A stretch of DNA of 64,000 nucleotides from Serratia sp. M24T3. GTDB lineage: Bacteria; Pseudomonadota; Gammaproteobacteria; Enterobacterales; Enterobacteriaceae. Shown one piece after another: positions 37,363 through 47,664 of the stretch. Both the position numbers and the translations under genes were made by a program. The DNA is taken from assembly GCF_000257645.1 (NCBI RefSeq), contig NZ_AJHJ01000016.1, positions 29,897-93,896 on the forward strand, in the 5' to 3' direction. Positions within the stretch are counted from its first letter, which is position 1, and the number at the start of each line of letters is the position of its first letter. The notes below the pieces were generated by a model that saw only the letters and a program-made list of their open reading frames with translations, had not been told where the DNA came from and did no database searches.

Positions 37363-38280
37363 ATGATTATTTCACTGGTTGTTCCTGTATATAATGAACA
37401 AGACGCAATCCCAATATTTTATAAATCGGTGCGGGAAGAGTTAGCAGAATTTACCATTGAGATAGTGTTTATTAATGATGGGAGCAGTGACGCTACTGAA
37501 TCTATAATAAATAAGTTAGCCGCCGATGACTATTTAATTAAAGCCCTTAATTTTGTTCGTAATTTTGGTAAAGAAGCTGCTTTAATAGCCGGTCTGGAAT
37601 CCTCAACCGACGATGCAATCATCCCGATTGATGTTGATTTGCAAGATCCTCTTCACATCATTCCGTTACTAATTGAAGAATGGAAAAAAGGTTTCGACGT
37701 TGTTTTGGCAAAAAGAATTGATCGAACATCAGATGGTACGATGAAAAGAGTTTCAGCTGAACTGTTCTATAAACTGCACAATATGATTAGCAAACCCCGA
37801 ATAGTTGAAAACGTAGGTGATTTTAGACTAATGTCGCGCGAAATAGTCGAAAGAATCAAACTTCTACCTGAAAGAAACGTTTTTATGAAAGGGATATTAA
37901 GCTGGGTAGAGGGAGAAGAATCAATAGTTGAATACACACGCATGGCTCGCATCAGTGGAGTTTCTAAATTCAATAGCTGGCGGTTATGGAATCTGGCACT
38001 TGAGGGCATTACCAGCTTTTCTACGGTTCCCTTACGAATCTGGACCTATGTCGGCGTCTTTGTTGCCTTTTGCTCGTTAATATATGGGACGTTAATGCTA
38101 GTCAAAGAGATCCTTTGGGGAAATGTCGTACCCGGCTACCCTTCTCTAATCGTTTCCATTCTCTTTCTGGGAGGCATACAGTTGATAGGGATTGGGGTAT
38201 TGGGCGAGTACATTGGCCGTATTTATGTTGAAGTAAAACACCGGCCACGCTTCATACTTAAGAAAACCAAAAAGCCCTGA
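37363..38280 (+). CDS. gtrB: bactoprenol glucosyltransferase GtrB
   Basis: A 305-residue protein. The GT2 domain has VVPVYNEQ near the start, FINDGSSD, and the DxD-like DVDLQDP near residue 90. [20 protein letters not shown] is followed by two C-terminal membrane spans (to residue 300). GtrB moves glucose from UDP-glucose to undecaprenyl phosphate for O-antigen modification. Its usual partners, the GtrA flippase and a serotype-specific transferase, are not beside it, so it is an orphan or serves another glycan pathway. The region is A/T-rich. Confidence 0.9.
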   Translation: MIISLVVPVYNEQDAIPIFYKSVREELAEFTIEIVFINDGSSDATESIINKLAADDYLIKALNFVRNFGKEAALIAGLESSTDDAIIPIDVDLQDPLHIIPLLIEEWKKGFDVVLAKRIDRTSDGTMKRVSAELFYKLHNMISKPRIVENVGDFRLMSREIVERIKLLPERNVFMKGILSWVEGEESIVEYTRMARISGVSKFNSWRLWNLALEGITSFSTVPLRIWTYVGVFVAFCSLIYGTLMLVKEILWGNVVPGYPSLIVSILFLGGIQLIGIGVLGEYIGRIYVEVKHRPRFILKKTKKP

Positions 38281-38315
38281 GTTCTCACCGCAACTGCCGT
38301 TAACAAGGATGAGTC

Positions 38316-38861
38316 ATGAAAGAGAGTAATACTGGAACTGCCGAACCATCATTAAAAAAAGTAAAATTTGACCATCTTCGTTTTCATCGCAAGCATCATA
38401 AATTATTACCGACTTTTGGCGAGAGCTGGTTTGCTCTCAAGGCTGAAGCTTTCGCTCGTTTTTTTGGTACACCGCTTTTTTTAGGTGGGCAGACTGCAAT
38501 AGTCATTTTATGGGTGGCGGTTAATGAATTGGGATGGGTTAAATTTGATATCTATCCGTTCATTTTGCTTAATTTGGCATTCAGTTTACAGTCGGCTTAT
38601 GCCGCGCCGCTGATCCTGCTGGCGCAAACTCGCCAGGCAGAAAGGGACAAAGCCAATGCCGAAGCGGATGCTTTGCACCGAGAAGATCTTGCTCATCTTA
38701 ACGATCAACGTTTGGAAACGGCTGCCAGGCAGAACGAGCAAATGCTTCATTTACTGCAACAAAACACTGAATTAACTACGTTGACTAAACAGCTTACAGA
38801 ACGTGTAGAGCACTTGACGATAGAGCTACATAAAAAGTTGATGGAAACAAAAGAGACCTGA
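38316..38861 (+). CDS. DUF1003 membrane protein
   Basis: A 181-residue protein with two membrane spans (GTPLFLGGQTAIVILWVAVN and PFILLNLAFSLQSAYAAPLI) typical of DUF1003, then a long coiled coil (RQAERDKANAEADALHREDL to the end). Family role unknown. GtrB ends 35 bases upstream on the same strand, so they may be co-transcribed. Confidence 0.88.
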   Translation: MKESNTGTAEPSLKKVKFDHLRFHRKHHKLLPTFGESWFALKAEAFARFFGTPLFLGGQTAIVILWVAVNELGWVKFDIYPFILLNLAFSLQSAYAAPLILLAQTRQAERDKANAEADALHREDLAHLNDQRLETAARQNEQMLHLLQQNTELTTLTKQLTERVEHLTIELHKKLMETKET

Positions 38862-38880
38862 TTCAGAAATCAGGCCTTTT
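38857..38880 (+). terminator. terminator after the DUF1003 gene
   Basis: CCTGATT/AATCAGG hairpin then TTTT, overlapping the stop codon. Confidence 0.75.
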
Positions 38881-38906
38881 GGGAGTGCTTAAAATTTTAG
38901 CGACGC

Positions 38907-39929
38907 TTAACGCCAGCCCATTGCCGGAGCGATATGCGTAAGAATCGACTGCAGAACGTGAACGTTGTAATCGACACCCAGCTGGTTAGGCACGGTTAAC
39001 ACTAGGGTATCAGCCTCGGCAATGGCTTCGTCCTGTTTAAGCTGTGCAATCAGCTTCTCTGGTTCAGCGGCGTAGCTGCGGCCAAAAATAGAACGGTTAT
39101 TTTCTTCCAGGAAACCGACCTTATCGCCTTCCTGCCCGCTGCGTCCAAAGTACGCGCGGTCCATATCGTTGATCAGCGCGAAAATACTGCGGCTTACCGA
39201 CACGCGAGGTGTTCGTGTGTGCCCACTTTCCTTCCATGCCTGGCGATAAGCGCGAATTTGCCTGGCCTGTTGGATGTGGAACGGCTCGCCAGTCTCATCA
39301 TCCTTCAAGGTTGAACTTTGCAGATTCATGCCCTGTTTTGCCGCCCATATCGCCGTGGCATTTGAACCGGCACCCCACCAGATTCGTTCACGCAATCCCT
39401 CAGAATAAGGTTCGAGGCGCAACAATCCCGGAGGGTTCTGGAACATCGGCTGAGGGTTTGGCTCAGCGAAACCTTCCCCTTTCAACACCTCTAGCAGCGC
39501 CAAAGTGTGACGACGCGCCATGTCAGACTCGGTCTCGCCTTCAGCAGGTTGATAACCGAAATAGCGCCATCCGTCGATGACCTGCTCTGGTGATCCACGG
39601 CTCAGTCCGAGCTGCAAACGACCACCTGAAATCAAGTCGGCCACGCCGGCATCTTCCGCCATATACAGCGGATTTTCATAGCGCATATCGATAACGCCGG
39701 TTCCGATTTCGATGCGACTGGTTTTCGCGCCTACCGCTGACAACAACGGGAATGGCGAACTTAGCTGGCGAGCAAAATGGTGAACGCGGAAATAGGCGCC
39801 ATCGATGCCCAGCTCTTCGGCCGCAACGGCGAGATCGATAGACTGCAACAGGGCATCAGCCGCAGAACGGGTGCCAGATTGCGGTGAAGGAGTCCAGTGA
39901 CCAAAAGACAGAAATCCGATCTTTTTCAT
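38907..39929 (-). CDS. LLM-class flavin-dependent oxidoreductase
   Basis: A 340-residue luciferase-like TIM-barrel protein: IGFLSFGHWTPSP start, EELGIDGAYFRVHHF, IEIGTGVIDMRYENPLYMAE, and GGRLQLGLSRGSPEQV. These enzymes use FMNH2 or F420-like flavins for oxidation of small molecules; the substrate is not readable. It is a single gene, the first clearly chromosomal one right of the prophage zone. Confidence 0.88.
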   Translation of the reverse strand: MKKIGFLSFGHWTPSPQSGTRSAADALLQSIDLAVAAEELGIDGAYFRVHHFARQLSSPFPLLSAVGAKTSRIEIGTGVIDMRYENPLYMAEDAGVADLISGGRLQLGLSRGSPEQVIDGWRYFGYQPAEGETESDMARRHTLALLEVLKGEGFAEPNPQPMFQNPPGLLRLEPYSEGLRERIWWGAGSNATAIWAAKQGMNLQSSTLKDDETGEPFHIQQARQIRAYRQAWKESGHTRTPRVSVSRSIFALINDMDRAYFGRSGQEGDKVGFLEENNRSIFGRSYAAEPEKLIAQLKQDEAIAEADTLVLTVPNQLGVDYNVHVLQSILTHIAPAMGWR

Positions 39930-40068
39930 GAGACATTTGTCCTGTTATGACGAAAATATATTAGAGCCATCATATAACAATGAGTGACGAGAAATAGTGG
40001 CAAGACATGGCAAAATTATTGAAGATTTCTGATGGTTTAGTTCCAATATACTGAACGATAGAAACAGG

Positions 40069-40092
40069 AAGAGCGCAATTAAGCGCTCTTTA
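40069..40092 (-). terminator. terminator after the iolH-like gene
   Basis: AAGAGCGC/GCGCTCTT stem with AATTAA loop. T-rich on the minus strand only after a short gap, so moderate. Confidence 0.6.
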
Positions 40093-40119
40093 ATAAAATA
40101 ATTGGAGTTAAAAATTTCG

Positions 40120-41004
40120 TTAGCGGTTCAGTAATTCGCGCTCAATGCGTTCTCGAGTGGCGACGGCCTGCTGAGGCATTTTTTCCGGATAACCAAATAA
40201 TGATGTGGCAATAATCGACTCACCACCAACTTTAAATTTCCGATTAGCAAAATCCATCTGGCGCAGGCTTTCAAACAGCGCCTCAAAATTCACTTCCCCT
40301 TCCCCTATCCCGACGTGCTGATGAACAACCGCGTCAACACCCGGCGGATTAACAATATAGCGGCAATGTTTAGTGTGATTCATGGTATCGGCAATCAGCA
40401 CGTGCGACAGGTCGTCACCGGCATATTGCAGCATGCTGGCTACATCGCCCTTGCCTTTGTCGTAAAAGAAGGTGTGCGGTACGCTGTAAAGATATTTAAC
40501 GTGGTCGCTGCGCAGCGATTTTACAATGTCAGCCGTTTCGTTATTTTCTTCGCAGAAATCCCACGGATGTGACTGAATCTCGACGCGAATACCCTCACGT
40601 TCGATGATTGGCAACAGTTCTTCCATCGACTGGTACCAGCGTTCCTCACAGATTTCTGGCTGATTAGGATCGCCAGAAAGCTCGGTATTAATAACCTCTA
40701 CGCCCATATCTACGGCGATCTCAATCATTCGTTTCCAGTTACGCACCGCGGCAACACGGCGATCTTCATCCGGTCCAGACCAGCGATATACCACGATAAA
40801 GGACGAAATCTCCACGCCATAGTTCGTCAGCGCACGTTTATATTCATTCATCACATCCAAACCCGCTTTCGGATGTTTATAGAAAGGATTAATGCGCGGA
40901 TGGGGGGATTGTTCAATGTATTTATAGCCCCATTCGGACACCTGGCGCACCATTTCGGTGATGCTTCGATCCCTGATTACGTCAACGTCAAAAGCAATTT
41001 TCAT
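40120..41004 (-). CDS. iolH: sugar-phosphate isomerase/epimerase of the inositol pathway (IolH-like)
   Basis: A 294-residue TIM-barrel protein from ATG 41004 (AGCAGGAT upstream). MKIAFDVDVIRDRSITEMVR, VINTELSGDPNQPE, RVEIQSHPWDF and HHVG-type residues (VVHQHVGIGEGEVNF) carry the His/Glu/Asp metal ligands of the AP_endonuc_2 family. IolH is the inositol-operon member of unknown exact reaction. It follows iolD by 77 bases on the same strand. Confidence 0.82.
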   Translation of the reverse strand: MKIAFDVDVIRDRSITEMVRQVSEWGYKYIEQSPHPRINPFYKHPKAGLDVMNEYKRALTNYGVEISSFIVVYRWSGPDEDRRVAAVRNWKRMIEIAVDMGVEVINTELSGDPNQPEICEERWYQSMEELLPIIEREGIRVEIQSHPWDFCEENNETADIVKSLRSDHVKYLYSVPHTFFYDKGKGDVASMLQYAGDDLSHVLIADTMNHTKHCRYIVNPPGVDAVVHQHVGIGEGEVNFEALFESLRQMDFANRKFKVGGESIIATSLFGYPEKMPQQAVATRERIERELLNR

Positions 41005-41080
41005 ATCCTGCTCCGATCTTATGTTCAGAATTAAAGACGGTTTTACGGGATGCAATAAAACTGGCATCCCGTAAACGCGA

Positions 41081-43021
41081 TTAGTATTCGCGTGCCTTAT
41101 CAATATTTTCGCGCAGCATCTGCGCCACTTTATCGACTAATTCGCTCTCAGAAACCATCGCCCCGCCCACGCGCCACCAGCTGAAATACTTGTGGATCAT
41201 CGTCTTAGGCAATACTTTGATATCGATAAGCGTCGAGATAGTTTGACGTTTGGCGTCTTCAAGTGCTTCATGCAGCTGTTCAAGCGTGGTGACCGAGTAA
41301 GTTTTGCAGCCGTAACCTTCAGCAATTTTGGCGAAGTTAACCGGTACAAAACCGCCGTCGAGCTTAGACGTTGAATCTGCTCTAAAACGGAATTCGGTGT
41401 TGAAACTGTCCATGCCGTGCTCCATTTGCAAATTATTGATGCAGCCATTGGTCATGTTATCGAGCAGGATCACGTTGATTTTCAAATGTTCCTGTATCGA
41501 CGTTACCAGTTCTGAATGCAGCATCATAAATGAACCATCTCCTACCAGCGCATAGACTTCACGCTCTGGCTCGGCCATCTTCACACCCAGCGCCGCATTG
41601 ACCTCATAGCCCATACAGGAGTAGCCGTATTCAACGTGATAACCATTGGTATCGGTGGTGCGCCAGATACGCTGCAGATCGCCAGGCAAGCTTCCCGCCG
41701 CCGCAACAATCACAGCATCTTTGTCGATCGCGCTATTCAAAGTGCCAAGTACGCGGCTTTGGGTGAGTATCGATCCGGTAATCGCTTCGAACTCGGCATA
41801 AACCTTTTTACGATCCAGGTGATCGTTAATTTCCGGAATAAAATCTTCACCGCTGTAATCCACCTGATATACGCGTTTTGTTTCGGCAATCAGTTCTTCG
41901 CGCACGTCAGCAATCTTATGACCCCAGCCAGCACGGAAATCGCTGCCTTGCAGAGCCTGATTCAGGGCTTCCAGCCCCAAACGAGCATCTGCAATCACCT
42001 GCACGGCATCGAGCTTGAAGGCATCAAAGCGGTTAACATTGATGTTAATGAAAGAAACTTCCGGGTTTTGGAATATCCATTTCGACGAGCTAGTGAAATC
42101 GGTGTATCGCGTGCCTACGCCGATAATCAGATCGGCTTCTTTGGCTAGCTGATTGGCTGCCAACGTGCCGGTTTCACCGATACCGCCGAGATTGAACGGA
42201 TGTTCAGAGGTCAGCGTGCCTTTACCAGCTTGCGTTTCAGCAAACGGTATCCCATAAGTTTCGGCAAACTGTTGCAACGCAATACCGGCCTGTGAATATT
42301 TTGCCCCACCGCCGCAAACGATTAACGGTTTACGTTTACCTTTGAGCAGCGTTAAGGCATCGGCCAGCGCGCCTTCGGTAACCGGCAGACGATCAATGCG
42401 ATGAACGCGTTTCTGGAAGAAATATTCCGGATAATCGTAAGCTTCACCCTGCACATCCTGCGGCAGAGAAAGAGTCACTGCACCGGTTTCAGCGGGATCG
42501 GTCAGCACACGCATGGCGCTGATACAGGCGGTCATCAGTTGTTCAGGACGCACGATCCTGTCCCAATACTTGCTAACAGTGCGGAACGCGTCGTTGGTGC
42601 TGATGCTGAGATCGTGACTTTGTTCTATTTGCTGCAATACCGGATCGGGTTGACGCGAGGCGAAAACATCACCCGGTAACAGTAATAGCGGAATTCGGTT
42701 GGCTGTTGCCGTCGCGGCAGCGGTCAGCATATTGGCTGCACCGGGACCGACGGACGAGGTGCAGGCGTAAATCTGCTGACGTAATTTCTGCTTGGCGTAA
42801 CCGGTAGCAGCATGCGCCATCCCCTGCTCGTTACGTCCCTGATGAACAATCAGTTTGCCGCTGTCCTGTTCAAGCGCCTGGCCCAGCCCGAGCACATTAC
42901 CGTGTCCGAAGATGGCAAAAATGCCGGTCACAAATTTAATTTCTTCGCCGTCTACACTCACGTATTGCTGATCCAGAAAGCGGACCAACGCCTGTGCCAT
43001 GGTTAATCTGATCTTTTTCAT
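41081..43021 (-). CDS. iolD: 3D-trihydroxycyclohexane-1,2-dione hydrolase IolD
   Basis: A 646-residue ThDP enzyme. The N-terminal domain has the catalytic Glu in [20 protein letters not shown], the central domain an ISINVNRFD-type nucleotide-like fold, and the C-terminal domain the ThDP/Mg motif [20 protein letters not shown] to VILLDN at 494-523. IolD opens the ring of trihydroxycyclohexanedione in myo-inositol breakdown. Full length. The upstream 466-base gap should contain its IolR-controlled promoter. Confidence 0.95.
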   Translation of the reverse strand: MKKIRLTMAQALVRFLDQQYVSVDGEEIKFVTGIFAIFGHGNVLGLGQALEQDSGKLIVHQGRNEQGMAHAATGYAKQKLRQQIYACTSSVGPGAANMLTAAATATANRIPLLLLPGDVFASRQPDPVLQQIEQSHDLSISTNDAFRTVSKYWDRIVRPEQLMTACISAMRVLTDPAETGAVTLSLPQDVQGEAYDYPEYFFQKRVHRIDRLPVTEGALADALTLLKGKRKPLIVCGGGAKYSQAGIALQQFAETYGIPFAETQAGKGTLTSEHPFNLGGIGETGTLAANQLAKEADLIIGVGTRYTDFTSSSKWIFQNPEVSFININVNRFDAFKLDAVQVIADARLGLEALNQALQGSDFRAGWGHKIADVREELIAETKRVYQVDYSGEDFIPEINDHLDRKKVYAEFEAITGSILTQSRVLGTLNSAIDKDAVIVAAAGSLPGDLQRIWRTTDTNGYHVEYGYSCMGYEVNAALGVKMAEPEREVYALVGDGSFMMLHSELVTSIQEHLKINVILLDNMTNGCINNLQMEHGMDSFNTEFRFRADSTSKLDGGFVPVNFAKIAEGYGCKTYSVTTLEQLHEALEDAKRQTISTLIDIKVLPKTMIHKYFSWWRVGGAMVSESELVDKVAQMLRENIDKAREY

Positions 43022-43360
43022 CTTCCATTCCTTGCGGTTAACGCCGATACCGTGGTGATGTTTTTATCTAAAATGATATGAAAAGATTATAAAGATTTTA
43101 TTGCGCAGTGAAATGAAAAAACCGAACCAATTTTTCATTTTGAGACTGATATCATAAAAATAAAACAAAAATATCGTAGATAGGCATGGTTGAGTGTTGA
43201 TGTGAATGAGGTAAGTGCAGCAATATAAACTAATTTACCCTTTGTTTTTTATCGTTTTATTTTTAAAATTCGTTAATTTCAAGCTGGAAAATCAAAATGA
43301 ATCAAAATTTTCATTTTTATTTATTTTGAAATTAAAGGATTTTAGTTCTGAGATACCTGT
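43022..43360. other. iolD upstream region
   Basis: Non-coding and A/T-rich. It has several GAAA/TTTC-type elements (for example CCAATTTTTCATTTTGAGAC and AAATTTTCATTTTTATTTAT in part). The RpiR-type regulator encoded nearby is the likely binder, but no exact operator is assigned. Confidence 0.4.
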
Positions 43361-43480
43361 TCCCCCACGCGTGATAGAGGGGGTAAAATTGTGATTCATT
43401 GGTTCGCCCCTCCACATTGAAGGTGAAGGGAGCAAGAGCTGGCCCCTCGCCTTTTGGTCGAGGGGAAAAATCGTGATTCA
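43361..43480. repeat. REP-like tandem hairpin element
   Basis: CCCCC/GGGGG and CCCCTCG/CGAGGGG hairpins, each followed by a variant of GTAAAATTGTGATTCA / GAAAAATCGTGATTCA (the direct repeat). A GC-rich block of about 120 bases between A/T-rich DNA and the lspA gene, as for dispersed REP/MITE-type sequences. Confidence 0.6.
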
Positions 43481-43487
43481 GAGGCGG

Positions 43488-43988
43488 TTAACCATGCGCT
43501 GGCTGCGGTTTACTTTTAAAGCCTACGCTGCAAAGAATAATTGCTCCGGCCATGAGTACCATATCGGCAACATTAAACACCCCAGTGTGCAAGCTGCCCG
43601 CGCTGATATTCATAAAATCAACCACATAACCGCCGTAGACGATCCGGTCAAGCAGGTTGCTGATACCGCCCGAGAACACCATGGTCAGGGAAACCACGGT
43701 CATAGCATTGGCACGCTTGTTGATTAGCGTATAGATCAACAGAGCTAACAAGAAAGCCCCTAATCCGATAATCATCAAACCGTAGCGGACATTTTCGGGA
43801 AGCGTTCCACCTAATCCCAGAAAAGTACCGGTATTGTGGGTCAGTAAAAGTTTGATGCTTCCGCCCAGATATTCACGAACATAATCCATCGACAGCGTAT
43901 TTTTGGCTATCGCTTTGGTGATTTGGTCGATTCCAACGCATAGCGCGAATACGAGAGTAATCAGGCTAAGCCGTTTGCTGAATTTCAT
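43488..43988 (-). CDS. lipoprotein signal peptidase (LspA family), non-canonical copy
   Basis: A 166-residue, four-span protein with the LspA landmarks: GIDQITK, THNTGTFLGL, GGISNLLDRIVYGGYVVDFM and FNVADM, giving both catalytic Asp residues. LspA removes prolipoprotein signal peptides. The housekeeping copy normally sits between ileS and fkpB, which are absent here, so this is probably a second, specialised copy. It stands alone between iolD and the regulator gene. Confidence 0.88.
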   Translation of the reverse strand: MKFSKRLSLITLVFALCVGIDQITKAIAKNTLSMDYVREYLGGSIKLLLTHNTGTFLGLGGTLPENVRYGLMIIGLGAFLLALLIYTLINKRANAMTVVSLTMVFSGGISNLLDRIVYGGYVVDFMNISAGSLHTGVFNVADMVLMAGAIILCSVGFKSKPQPAHG

Positions 43989-44498
43989 TGTTTACACCAT
44001 TGATAAAAGAGATAGCAGCAGTATAGCCAGCCTCTTCGGCAGCATCCAGGTATCTAAGGCGGAGGGCGTTATTCATTAAGTTTCTTTACAAAAACAGAAG
44101 CACGGCGCGATGGCGCCTGCAGAGTCGCTTAATCGAAAGCGAAATAATAAAACCGTCTGCAAACTCACCCTTGGTGTCTGGAAAGCAGTGAGCATTAACC
44201 GAGATTTTGTGCTCTATGTCATAAATTCAAATATTCCAAATAAATTTAATTTGAAATATTAATTTCGAATGTTTATATTAATTTCCACGGCATGACTTCT
44301 CTCCCATGAAGAGAGACAGTTAAACGTGATTTACAGAAGCAAGTCAGGGAAGGCGAACAGATTCATGCATATCTGGAAAGGCTAACGTTCATCGTCTCGG
44401 TTGCGGCAGTGCTCCCTGCACGTCCCGAGGTTACACCGAAGAACGTAAACCCTTTCAGCGTATGGCCATTTACGACAAGGATGTCGTAAAGCTGGCTG
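43989..44498. other. intergenic region between lspA-like gene and iolR
   Basis: No convincing gene. The left part should hold the lspA-like promoter (minus). A/T-rich near 44220-44290, then a GC-richer stretch at 44290-44490 with short open frames only, which may be a gene remnant. Confidence 0.4.
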
Positions 44499-45344
44499 TT
44501 ATTTTGCTGCTATCTTGCTGGCGCTACTCAATGCCAGCGACATCATCAGCGTTTGTGCCAAACACATCGAGGCAATCTGCGAGCGGAAACCGTCGACCTG
44601 TGCTTCGCGCACGATAAAGCAGACTTCACTAAATGCGGTAAGCGGGCTGACAAGACTGTCGGTAATTGCAATTTGCTTCGCACCCTGTGCGGCACCCATC
44701 GCAACCAGATCGACCACCTCTTGTGCATACGGTGAATTACTGATTGAAATTACCACATCGGTAGGCCGTACCATGTTCAGCTGTTCGTTGAACATTCCCC
44801 CGAGTCCATCAATCAAAAATGTGCGTCGCTCCAGATGGCGAAAAGCGTAGGTCAGATAGGCTGCGATACTGAACGAACGGCGAAAACCGATAACATAAAT
44901 ATTCTCGGCTTCGTCGAGCAATTTTACCGCGCGTTCGAGATCTTCTGCCTTAATTTGCCCGCTAAGCTGCTGTAATGCCTGCTCGTTAACCATGCTGAAA
45001 ACCTTGAGAATTTCAGCGGGCGTTTCTGGCGCACCGGGATCGTCGCTGGCCGTTTGCCGCGACAGGCTGGCCCGTTCGGCATAATTTACCGTTCCTTCCA
45101 TCAAATGCTGACGGAATACCTGTTTCATCTCGTTAAAACCATCGAAGCCATAGTTATTGGCAAAACGGATCAAGGTAGAGGGAGGGACATCGGCTTTTTC
45201 AGCGATTGAAGCGATAGTTTCAAAAGGGATCGTGTTGCCGTTATCAAGAATATAACGCGCCACCTGCTTAAGCCTTTTGCTTAGAGAATCATAGCTGGTA
45301 CGGATCTGATCTTGCAGCTGCGCGAGTTGTGAAGGAGTAGCCAT
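44499..45344 (-). CDS. iolR: RpiR-family regulator, probable IolR
   Basis: A 281-residue protein from ATG 45344. HTH_6 domain: LKQVARYILDNGNTIPFETI, EKADVPPSTLIRFANNYGF. SIS sugar-binding domain: ENIYVIGFRRSFSIAAYLTY, DVVISISNSPYAQEVVDLVA, QIAITDSLVSPLT. RpiR-type IolR represses inositol genes in enterobacteria until an inositol derivative binds. It lies 1.5 kb from iolD. Confidence 0.85.
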   Translation of the reverse strand: MATPSQLAQLQDQIRTSYDSLSKRLKQVARYILDNGNTIPFETIASIAEKADVPPSTLIRFANNYGFDGFNEMKQVFRQHLMEGTVNYAERASLSRQTASDDPGAPETPAEILKVFSMVNEQALQQLSGQIKAEDLERAVKLLDEAENIYVIGFRRSFSIAAYLTYAFRHLERRTFLIDGLGGMFNEQLNMVRPTDVVISISNSPYAQEVVDLVAMGAAQGAKQIAITDSLVSPLTAFSEVCFIVREAQVDGFRSQIASMCLAQTLMMSLALSSASKIAAK

Positions 45345-45554
45345 AATGATTATCAACACCTTAAGTCAAACTATCTTGGCAGCAAGGGGCTCCCTCTCTG
45401 CTCCATACTCATAACTTTCATGAGTTTATCTTAACAACTCACCCCGTTACTGAGAAAGTAGTTTACCCGTTTCAGACAGAGACAAACAGGACGCGGATCA
45501 GAATTTAGTAAAACTGTGCTGGTTTAACAATCAGTTAAGCTTTCAGGCCGCGCA

Positions 45555-46079
45555 TTACTTGCCCGGCATCATCCTCTTCAAGGTGTCATCCTTGATAAAA
45601 TAGTGATGGAACAAAGCAGCTATCGCGTGCAATCCGACCAGATAATATCCGATGGTAGCCACCAGCTCGTGAGTATTTCTTAACCCCGAACGCCACTCAG
45701 GGTGCGGAGTGATGAACTGTGGTATCTCCCAACCCAATAGATAGATGCTGCGCCCGGCAAACATTACTGTCAGGAATCCCAGCGTCGGCAACGATAAAAA
45801 AAGCAAATAGAGTAGCCAATGCGTCAGCGTAGCGACGTGAGCCTGCCAGCGCGGCAACGACGGCGTGATCGGTGGAGTACGATAACGATGGCGAATAACA
45901 ATGCGGATAAGGACCAACAGCCAAACGCTTAAGCCAAAGTTATAATGCAGTTGGCGTACCAGTTGCCGATAATCATCAGGAAAATAGTCGCGGCCTAGCA
46001 TCATGGTATAAGCAAGAATGATCATCAGTAATGTCAGCCAGTGAAGGCTGATTTGCAGCAATGAATAGCGATTCTTCAT
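45555..46079 (-). CDS. cybB: cytochrome b561
   Basis: A 174-residue protein with four membrane spans and the b561 haem ligands: HWLTLLM near the start, LHYNFGLSVWLLVLIRI, THWLLYLLFLSLPTLGF and GLHAIAALFHHYFIKDDTL. It carries electrons between quinol and an unknown acceptor, such as superoxide, in the inner membrane. Single gene. Confidence 0.92.
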   Translation of the reverse strand: MKNRYSLLQISLHWLTLLMIILAYTMMLGRDYFPDDYRQLVRQLHYNFGLSVWLLVLIRIVIRHRYRTPPITPSLPRWQAHVATLTHWLLYLLFLSLPTLGFLTVMFAGRSIYLLGWEIPQFITPHPEWRSGLRNTHELVATIGYYLVGLHAIAALFHHYFIKDDTLKRMMPGK

Positions 46080-46202
46080 CAAATATCCCCAAAAATGCCA
46101 AGAGTGACAAAGTACGTCAGGTTATTAATAAATAATAGACTTAAATTGGGGAGGGTTTGTGAAGTGGAAGATCGGATGAAAGCAAACACGCCTAAAATTA
46201 AA

Positions 46203-46229
46203 GACCGGGCATCGTGGCCCGGCCTTTTC
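46203..46229 (-). terminator. terminator after alaC
   Basis: CCGGGC/GCCCGG hairpin between alaC and cybB; T-rich on the minus strand. Confidence 0.65.
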
Positions 46230-46249
46230 AGATAAAAACCTAGCGAAAA

Positions 46250-47515
46250 TCAGACTTCGTCGCTGAGCGTTTTCTTTTCATGAGAGCCGGCATCAGCGGT
46301 GGTTTTCTTTTGCGGGATTAAGCCGTCGGCACGGAACATGGCTTTGATACCACGCACTGCCTGTCGAATACGGTCCTGATTTTCGATCAGCGCAAAGCGC
46401 ACGTGAGTGTCGCCGTAATCACCAAAACCAACGCCGGGAGAAACGCAAACCTTGGCTTCGGACAACAAACGTTTGGCAAACTCCAGTGATCCTAACTGCG
46501 CATAGGCATCAGGTATTTTCGCCCAGACATACATTGAAGCCTTGGGATTTTCTACCATCCACCCAGCTTCATGCAGACCGCGAACCAATACGTTGCGACG
46601 CTGGCGATACTGCTCGGCAATATCTTTCACGCACTGCTGCGGGCCTTCCAGCGCGGCAATAGCCGCCACTTGCAGCGGCGTAAAGGTGCCATAATCGTGA
46701 TAACTTTTGATACGCGCCAGTGCGTTCACCAACTCTTCGTTGCCGACCATGAAACCAATTCGCCAGCCCGCCATATTGTAGCTTTTCGACAGTGTGAAGA
46801 ACTCTACCGCGATGTCTTTCGCCCCCGGCACCTGCATGATAGACGGCGCTTTCCAGCCGTCGTACACAATATCGGCATAAGCCAGATCGTGAATAACCAT
46901 CACGTTGTACTGTTTCGCCAGCGCCACTACGCGCTCGAAGAAGTCCAGCTCCACGCACTGGGCCGTAGGATTGGACGGGAAACCGAGAATCATCATTTTG
47001 GGACGAGGAATACTTTCTTTAATCGCGCGTTCAAGCTCGCCAAAGAAATCCACCCCCTCGACCAGCGGCACGGAGCGTACTTGCGCACCGGCAATTACCG
47101 CGCCGTAAATATGAATAGGATAACTTGGATTGGGCACCAGCACGGTATCACCATGATCCAGCGTTGCCAGCATTAGGTGAGCCAGGCCTTCTTTCGAACC
47201 GATAGTCACAATCGCTTCACTTTCGGGATCGATTTCCACCTGATAACGATCGGCATACCAGCGAGAAATAGCGCGACGCAGACGCGGAATACCGCGTGAA
47301 GTTGAATAGCCGTGAGTATCATCTCGCTGGGCAACGGTCACCAGTTTTTCGACAATGTGAGGAGGCGTTGGGCCGTCAGGATTCCCCATACTGAAATCGA
47401 TAATATCTTCGCCGCGACGTCGCGCAGCCATTTTCAATTCAGCAGTAATGTTGAAAACATAAGGGGGAAGACGATCAATGCGGGTAAAACGGCGTTTAGG
47501 ACTGGATTCAGTCAT
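46250..47515 (-). CDS. alaC: glutamate-pyruvate aminotransferase AlaC
   Basis: A 421-residue class I PLP aminotransferase from ATG 47515. [32 protein letters not shown], the PLP Lys in [16 protein letters not shown], and [14 protein letters not shown] near the end. It makes alanine from pyruvate and glutamate. The gene is next to ypdA as in E. coli, though here a GNAT gene lies between, and the start is fixed by family alignment. Confidence 0.95.
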   Translation of the reverse strand: MTESSPKRRFTRIDRLPPYVFNITAELKMAARRRGEDIIDFSMGNPDGPTPPHIVEKLVTVAQRDDTHGYSTSRGIPRLRRAISRWYADRYQVEIDPESEAIVTIGSKEGLAHLMLATLDHGDTVLVPNPSYPIHIYGAVIAGAQVRSVPLVEGVDFFGELERAIKESIPRPKMMILGFPSNPTAQCVELDFFERVVALAKQYNVMVIHDLAYADIVYDGWKAPSIMQVPGAKDIAVEFFTLSKSYNMAGWRIGFMVGNEELVNALARIKSYHDYGTFTPLQVAAIAALEGPQQCVKDIAEQYRQRRNVLVRGLHEAGWMVENPKASMYVWAKIPDAYAQLGSLEFAKRLLSEAKVCVSPGVGFGDYGDTHVRFALIENQDRIRQAVRGIKAMFRADGLIPQKKTTADAGSHEKKTLSDEV

Positions 47516-47664
47516 GATTTCCTCGATTAACGTAAGCGCCCGGACCATCCGAGCGACGCTGGTTTATTTCCTTTGCCGTGGGGGCTAGAAAACAAACCGA
47601 TAAATCAACATATCGCAGTGAGGAAAAACTGTCGATAGATTAGGCAAATATTTTTTACTCAAAC

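Noticed and set aside
46571..47176. Long plus-strand open frame opposite alaC
   Set aside because: A shadow of a strongly coding, GC-rich gene; its translation has no domain.
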